DNA from: Hyphomicrobiales bacterium
GTDB taxonomy: Bacteria; Pseudomonadota; Alphaproteobacteria; Rhizobiales; Rhizobiaceae
Direction: 5' to 3'
NCBI GenBank assembly: GCA_900467685.1
Contig: UBQX01000029.1
Location: forward strand, 1 to 64,000
Length of the DNA stretch: 64,000 nucleotides
Shown here: in pieces, positions 60,192-64,000 of the stretch
Layout: each line of letters begins with the position of its first letter
How positions within the stretch are numbered: position 1 is the stretch's first letter
The notes under the pieces: generated by a model
What the model was told of the DNA's origin: nothing
Database searches by the model: none
Seen by the model: only the letters and a program-made list of their open reading frames with translations
Translations under genes and position numbers: made by a program

Positions 60192-60995
60192 ATGAGCTCA
60201 GAAACAACAGCCAGGAAATCCGCACGATCGCGCGTCAATGTCTTGCGGGAAAAGTTGCGCAGGATCGAGCGCGGACGGGACAGGGGTGCGCTTCGTTGGC
60301 AAGCCATGCTTGCCGTCGTCGACCTCAGCATCATCTCATTCTTTATCTTCGGGCCGTTCCTGCGCAGCGGACCGTCCTATCTCATCATCGACTATATGAT
60401 CGCGGTCTGGATCCTTGCCGAACTGCTTGCGAGAGCATTCGCGACGGGATCGATCAAGGCGTTCCTGAAACGCCCCATGACATGGATCGATCTTGTGATC
60501 CTCGCCACGCTCCTGTTTCCGGATGGGCTGTTCAACTTTGCCTTCTTGAGAGCGATGCGATTGTGGGCCGTGGGCGGGAGCCCGCTTTTTGCCTTGATAC
60601 TGGAAAGGCTCGGCGGCCGTCGCTACAAGGACATTGCGCGCGCCTCGCTGAATTTCCTCGTCTTCCTCTTCATGGTGACGGGGTTCGTCTATACGACGTT
60701 CTTCTACCACCAAAGTGGTCTGGTGGGTTTTGTCGACGCGCTGTACTTCACTGTCGCGACCATGACGACGACCGGCTTTGGTGACATCACGCTTCCGGGG
60801 GTGCTTGGAAAACTGACCTCGGTCGTGACCATGATCGTCGGCATCTCCCTCTTTGTCAGGCTCGCCCAGGCGATCGTCCGTCCTTATAAGGTTCTCTACC
60901 CTTGCGAAAAATGCGGGCTCCAGAGACATGAGGTTGATGCTGTTCATTGCAAGGCCTGCGGGCACTTGCTGAACATACCAAACGACAACGACTGA
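60192..60995 (+). CDS. Potassium channel family protein with C-terminal zinc-ribbon
   Basis: A 267-residue membrane protein. Hydrophobic segments occupy about 36-85 and 100-215; the pore helix and selectivity filter read 'YFTVATMTTTGFGDIT' with TGFGD at residues 194-198, a K+-type filter. The last 35 residues carry Cys238, Cys241, Cys253 and Cys256, spaced as in a zinc ribbon, in the cytoplasm. The arginine-rich stretch near the start is not a typical voltage sensor. ATG 60192 is chosen; the preceding 26 residues are not membrane-like. It sits divergent from the osmoprotectant transporter, which fits osmotic adaptation. Confidence 0.88.
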   Translation: MSSETTARKSARSRVNVLREKLRRIERGRDRGALRWQAMLAVVDLSIISFFIFGPFLRSGPSYLIIDYMIAVWILAELLARAFATGSIKAFLKRPMTWIDLVILATLLFPDGLFNFAFLRAMRLWAVGGSPLFALILERLGGRRYKDIARASLNFLVFLFMVTGFVYTTFFYHQSGLVGFVDALYFTVATMTTTGFGDITLPGVLGKLTSVVTMIVGISLFVRLAQAIVRPYKVLYPCEKCGLQRHEVDAVHCKACGHLLNIPNDND

Positions 60996-61219
60996 GGGCA
61001 TCAACCGTCCCGGTCGGCCAAAACCGGCAAGGCTCGGCCAGCGCCGGGGCAGCTCTTCTTTTGGGGCCAGCCTCCACGCAACCCGCGCAATTGCTCGATA
61101 ATCGTTATCGCCCGAGCCCCTGAAGTTCCTGCGGATTTTGTAGAGCCCGTCGCCATCAGAGCGCGCTCGATCGTGCAGACGTTGACGCTGCAAGGCTTGC
61201 CCGCAACAAGGAATTAGTT

Positions 61220-61244
61220 GGAACAAAACAGATTTTTGGATGTT
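61220..61244 (+). promoter_or_regulatory. Candidate EcfG-type general stress promoter
   Basis: GGAAC (61220-61224), 16 bases, then TGTT (61241-61244), one base from the consensus GGAAC-N16/17-CGTT. A start near 61251 would give a short leader to the ATG at 61272 with AGGAG in between. It would drive the two small stress genes that follow. Confidence 0.55.
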
Positions 61245-61271
61245 GCGCCTGTGCTCAAACAGGAGAACACC

Positions 61272-61586
61272 ATGATGTATAAAATCACCGTCCTTTCTGC
61301 CGGCCTTCTGCTGGCTGCATCTGGCGCCTTTGCCCAGAGCCAAACCCCCACCACGACGCAGACCACGCCCGCCGTCAATACGGACCAAAATCCGGCGGCG
61401 CCCGTTGCGGGCGAGAACAGCTTCACCGAAGCGCAGGCAAAATCCCGCATCGAAGATGCCGGCTACAAGAACGTGACCGGCTTGAAGCTTGATGGACAGG
61501 GCGTCTGGCGCGGCACCGCGATGAAGGACGGCAAGGAAGCCGGCGTCTCCCTGGACTTCCAGGGCAATGTGACAATGGCCAAGTAA
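61272..61586 (+). CDS. Small secreted PepSY-like protein
   Basis: A 104-residue exported protein. It has a signal peptide (MMYKITVLSAGLLLAASGAFA, cleavage before QSQTP), a Thr/Pro/Gln-rich linker, and a C-terminal PepSY-like fold ('FTEAQAKSRIEDAGYKNVTGLKLDGQGVWRGTA..DGKEAGVSLDFQGNVT'). AGGAG precedes the ATG. Function unknown; such proteins are abundant among general-stress genes of rhizobia. The next gene begins 22 bases downstream and is likely co-transcribed. Confidence 0.8.
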   Translation: MMYKITVLSAGLLLAASGAFAQSQTPTTTQTTPAVNTDQNPAAPVAGENSFTEAQAKSRIEDAGYKNVTGLKLDGQGVWRGTAMKDGKEAGVSLDFQGNVTMAK

Positions 61587-61608
61587 TCAAGAAGATAGGA
61601 GAAAATCG

Positions 61609-62217
61609 ATGAGAACGATCACAGGACTGTACGACAGCTACGACGACGCCAAAGCGGCTGTGGAAGCGCTGGAGGATGCGGGTGTATCCTCAGATGATAT
61701 CAGCATCGTCACTCACGAGTCCAACGGGGTCGATGTCGAGGGCCAGGGGAACCGCGCCGCCGAGGGCGCGGGCACGGGCGCCGGCGTTGGCGCCTTGGCA
61801 GGCGGCGCAGGCGGTCTCCTGACGGGCCTTGGAATGCTCGCCATTCCCGGCGTCGGCCCGGTTGTTGCCGCCGGATGGCTTGCTGCAACGGCAGCGGGCG
61901 CGGTCGCCGGCGCTGTTGCAGGCGGTGCGGTCGGCGGTATCGTCGGAGCGATGGTGGAATCCGGCGTTCCAGAAGAGGATGCTCAGCTGTATGCCGAAGG
62001 GATTCGCCGCGGTGGCTCGGTCGTGACGGCGCGTGTTGACGAAAGCCGCGCCGCTTCCGCAGAAGCCATCCTCAGCAGGTCGCCGCGCGTCGATATAGCC
62101 GCTCGTCGCGCGAGCTACGCCGATCAGGGCTGGACCCGCTTCGACGAAAATGCCGATCCCTACACGCCTTCGCAGATTGCTGCGGAGCGTGAGCGATATC
62201 GCACAACACGTATCTAA
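61609..62217 (+). CDS. General stress protein 17M-like membrane-associated protein
   Basis: A 202-residue protein. The N-terminal 'ITGLYDSYDDAKAAVEALEDAGVSSDDISIVT' is the GSP17M-type alpha/beta domain, followed by a long Gly/Ala-rich hydrophobic stretch (about 48-115, many GxxxG) that could insert in a membrane, and the 'GVPEEDAQLYAEGIRRGGSVVTARVDE' domain. The mechanism is unknown. AGGAGAAA precedes the ATG, and a strong hairpin follows the stop. Confidence 0.85.
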   Translation: MRTITGLYDSYDDAKAAVEALEDAGVSSDDISIVTHESNGVDVEGQGNRAAEGAGTGAGVGALAGGAGGLLTGLGMLAIPGVGPVVAAGWLAATAAGAVAGAVAGGAVGGIVGAMVESGVPEEDAQLYAEGIRRGGSVVTARVDESRAASAEAILSRSPRVDIAARRASYADQGWTRFDENADPYTPSQIAAERERYRTTRI

Positions 62218-62229
62218 AGAGCAGCGTCG

Positions 62230-62253
62230 GCCCCGGACCCATCGGTCCGGGGC
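62230..62253 (+). terminator. Intrinsic terminator after the GSP17M-like gene
   Basis: GCCCCGGACC and GGTCCGGGGC form a perfect 10-bp stem with loop CATC, followed by TTTCGCGATTT. It begins 13 bases after the stop codon. Confidence 0.7.
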
Positions 62254-62298
62254 TTTCGCGATTTCAGCAGGCTGACCACCCGGGAGAGGCGCACGGGA

Positions 62299-62323
62299 GG
62301 AACCATTGGAGCACTGGAAGGTT
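62299..62323 (+). promoter_or_regulatory. Candidate EcfG-type promoter for the DUF892 gene
   Basis: GGAAC (62299-62303), 16 bases, then GGTT (62320-62323), one base from the consensus. It implies a transcript starting near 62330, which would exclude the TTG at 62306 as a start despite GGAGG five bases before it. Confidence 0.5.
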
Positions 62324-62362
62324 AGGCTTCCGATACTTCCCATGACCCGATCGGATCCTCAA

Positions 62363-62866
62363 ATGTCTTCCGAAAAGACCCTCTCCGACCTGTTCCTCGA
62401 CACCCTCAAGGACATCTACTTCGCCGAAAAGCAAATCCTGAAGGCCCTTCCGAAGATGGCGCGCGCTGCGCAATCCGAAGAGGGAAAGGCGGGGTTCTTG
62501 CAGCACCGTGAAGAAACTCTGGGCCAGATCGAGCGCCTGGAACAGGTGTTCGGGCTTTTGGAAAAGCCGCCGCGTGGAAAGACGTGCGAAGCCATCCAGG
62601 GCATCCTCGCCGAAGGAGAAGAGATCATGGAGGAATATAAAGGCACTTCGGCCCTCGATGCAGGCCTCATCGCCTCGGCACAGGCAGTCGAACACTATGA
62701 AATCGCGCGATACGGCACGCTCAAAGCCTGGGCCAAGCAGCTGGGTCTCAAGGAGGCCGTTTCCCTGCTCGACGCCAATCTCCAAGAGGAGATTGCGACG
62801 GACGAAAAGTTGACAGCGCTCGGCGAAGCGACCGCCAATCCCAAGGGCGCAAACAAAGCCAAATAA
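62363..62866 (+). CDS. Ferritin-like DUF892 (YciE/YciF) family protein
   Basis: A 167-residue four-helix protein: '[31 protein letters not shown]', '[13 protein letters not shown]', '[24 protein letters not shown]', '[18 protein letters not shown]'. The Glu and His pairs (AEKQ, HREET, AVEHYE, EEIATDE) fit a di-iron centre. YciF-type proteins appear under stress and may store or oxidise iron. The start is uncertain: ATG 62363 (MSSEKTL) fits the family; ATG 62342 adds seven residues; a TTG at 62306 has a good ribosome-like site but overlaps the promoter. Confidence 0.87.
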   Translation: MSSEKTLSDLFLDTLKDIYFAEKQILKALPKMARAAQSEEGKAGFLQHREETLGQIERLEQVFGLLEKPPRGKTCEAIQGILAEGEEIMEEYKGTSALDAGLIASAQAVEHYEIARYGTLKAWAKQLGLKEAVSLLDANLQEEIATDEKLTALGEATANPKGANKAK

Positions 62867-62954
62867 TCATCTCGATGCAAAGCAGGTCGCCTATCGGGCG
62901 GCCTGTCCGTCTAGGCGCGCCGCCTCACCCGATCACTCACTCCAGGAGCAAACC

Positions 62955-64000
62955 ATGGCCAAGACTTCAACCCGTGGGACCGTCGCGTCCAAGACGGTCA
63001 CAGCCAAGATCCACGACCAGAAGATGGAACGCGGTCAGGGCGGCGAATTGCATCCGATTGCCGAGGGGGATGCGCCGGTGATGACGACGGCGCAGGGCGG
63101 ACCCGTCGCTGACGATCAGAATTCCCTGCGGGTCGGCTCGCGCGGCCCGCTCGTCGTGGACGACTTCCACTTCCGCGAGAAGATTTTTCACTTCGACCAC
63201 GAGCGCATTCCCGAACGGGTGGTTCATGCCCGCGGCTACGGGGCGCACGGCTATTTTGAAACGTATGAATCGCTGGCCAAGTTCACCAAGGCCGATATCT
63301 TTCAGCGCGCCGGTGAAAAGACCGAGGCCTTCGTCCGTTTTTCAACGGTGGCAGGCAACAAGGGCTCGGCCGACCTCGCCCGCGATGTGCGCGGATTTGC
63401 CGTGAAGCTCTATACCAAGGAGGGAAACTGGGACCTTGTTGGCAACAACATTCCGGTTTTCTTCATTCAGGATGCCATCAAGTTTCCCGATCTTGTCCAC
63501 GCCGCCAAGCAGGAGCCCGATCGGGCTTTCCCGCAGGCCCAGACCGCGCATGATAACTTCTGGGACTTTATCAGCCTGACGCCGGAAAGCATGAACATGG
63601 TCATGTGGATCATGTCAGACCGTACCATTCCGCGCTCCTTCCGCTTCATGGAGGGCTTCGGTGTCCACACGTTCCGTTTCGTGAACGCGAAAGATGAATC
63701 CACCTTCGTGAAGTTTCACTGGAAACCGAAGCTGGGTCTTCAGTCGGTCGCCTGGAACGAGGCCGTCAAGATCAATGGCGCCGACCCGGATTTTCACCGA
63801 CGCGATCTCTGGCAATCCATCCAGTCAGGCAACTTTCCGGAATGGGAATTGCAGGTGCAGCTTTTCGATCAGGAATTTGCCGACAGTTTCGATTTCGACG
63901 TGCTGGACCCGACGAAGATCATTCCCGAAGAAATCCTCGCTCCGGTCCCTATTGGCCGGCTGGTGCTGGACCGCATGCCCGACAATTTCTTTGCCGAGAC
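62955..64000 (+). CDS. Catalase, large-subunit (HPII/KatE-like) type, cut by the window end
   Basis: The first 348 residues of a monofunctional heme catalase, open to base 64000. The N-terminal extension and '[36 protein letters not shown]' (catalytic His in VVHARG) and '[18 protein letters not shown]' (catalytic Asn) are clear, as is '[23 protein letters not shown]'. The long N-terminal arm suggests the clade 2 large-subunit type. It removes hydrogen peroxide. AGGAG is 7 bases before the ATG. Its place after the DUF892 gene suits a stress island. Confidence 0.93.
   Translation, partial: MAKTSTRGTVASKTVTAKIHDQKMERGQGGELHPIAEGDAPVMTTAQGGPVADDQNSLRVGSRGPLVVDDFHFREKIFHFDHERIPERVVHARGYGAHGYFETYESLAKFTKADIFQRAGEKTEAFVRFSTVAGNKGSADLARDVRGFAVKLYTKEGNWDLVGNNIPVFFIQDAIKFPDLVHAAKQEPDRAFPQAQTAHDNFWDFISLTPESMNMVMWIMSDRTIPRSFRFMEGFGVHTFRFVNAKDESTFVKFHWKPKLGLQSVAWNEAVKINGADPDFHRRDLWQSIQSGNFPEWELQVQLFDQEFADSFDFDVLDPTKIIPEEILAPVPIGRLVLDRMPDNFFAE

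Noticed and set aside
62306-62362. TTG start for the DUF892 gene with GGAGG five bases upstream
   Set aside because: The GGAAC of a candidate EcfG promoter overlaps that GGAGG, so transcription would start downstream, and the added residues are not typical of the family.
1-64000. CRISPR arrays, tRNA or rRNA genes, complete IS elements, luxI-type synthase
   Set aside because: None was recognised; no spaced direct repeats, cloverleaf-like blocks, transposase motifs or AHL-synthase motifs were noticed.

Overview
The window looks like part of a secondary replicon (large plasmid or chromid) of a Rhizobiaceae-like alphaproteobacterium (Rhizobium/Agrobacterium/Ensifer type). The evidence is repABC-family replication and partition genes with their counter-transcribed RNAs, a dense set of ABC uptake systems with linked catabolic enzymes, and promoters that resemble EcfG-type general-stress promoters. 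I saw no rRNA, tRNA, CRISPR array or intact insertion sequence. Gene names rest on motif and family recognition by eye; no database search was run.

Layout. (1) 0.2-2.8 kb: a repB-ctRNA-repC unit with no repA next to it. (2) 2.9-12.1 kb: a sugar cassette (FAH hydrolase, sugar ABC transporter, SDR, UxaA-type dehydratase, GntR regulator, aldo/keto reductase, FucU mutarotase) that reads as a non-phosphorylating L-fucose (or D-arabinose) pathway without its lactonase. (3) 12.3-14.7 kb: a repA-repB-ctRNA unit with an attenuator hairpin but no repC. Units 1 and 3 complement each other. (4) 14.7-16.3 kb: gene-poor, with decayed fragments of two unrelated genes. (5) 16.4-22.8 kb: a branched-chain-amino-acid-type (HAAT) ABC transporter whose LivM permease is fused in frame to an alpha/beta hydrolase, divergent from a LuxR-type solo regulator with canonical acyl-homoserine-lactone contact residues. 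(6) 23.3-43.3 kb: a large catabolic island with two HAAT transporters, four SDRs or related dehydrogenases, a lactonase-like metallo-hydrolase, a serine esterase, two tandem GMC oxidoreductases and a GntR regulator. A repeated operator (TTGTCATACAA, or one mismatch) lies in front of four of its transcription units. (7) 43.7-48.5 kb: amidase, MFS transporter and AraC regulator, followed by a pile of truncated livH, livM and BKACE pieces. (8) 48.6-57.7 kb: another HAAT transporter with alcohol dehydrogenase, SDR and a dihydroxyacetophenone-dioxygenase-like cupin, divergent from a XylR/DmpR-like aromatic-sensor protein whose AAA+ core looks degenerate. (9) 58-64 kb: a stress island (BCCT transporter, K+ channel, small envelope and stress proteins, DUF892 ferritin-like protein, large catalase running off the end) with candidate EcfG promoters.

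How the parts fit. The window is mainly a scavenging segment in which each transporter sits with the enzymes and regulator for its presumed substrate. Four complete HAAT systems and remnants of a fifth occur in about 40 kb. The most unusual items are the split, chimeric repABC system with two ctRNAs of nearly identical core; the LuxR solo facing a transporter-hydrolase fusion; the operator-linked catabolic island; and the XylR-like activator lacking the sigma-54 contact loop. Substrates of the HAAT systems cannot be read from sequence alone.
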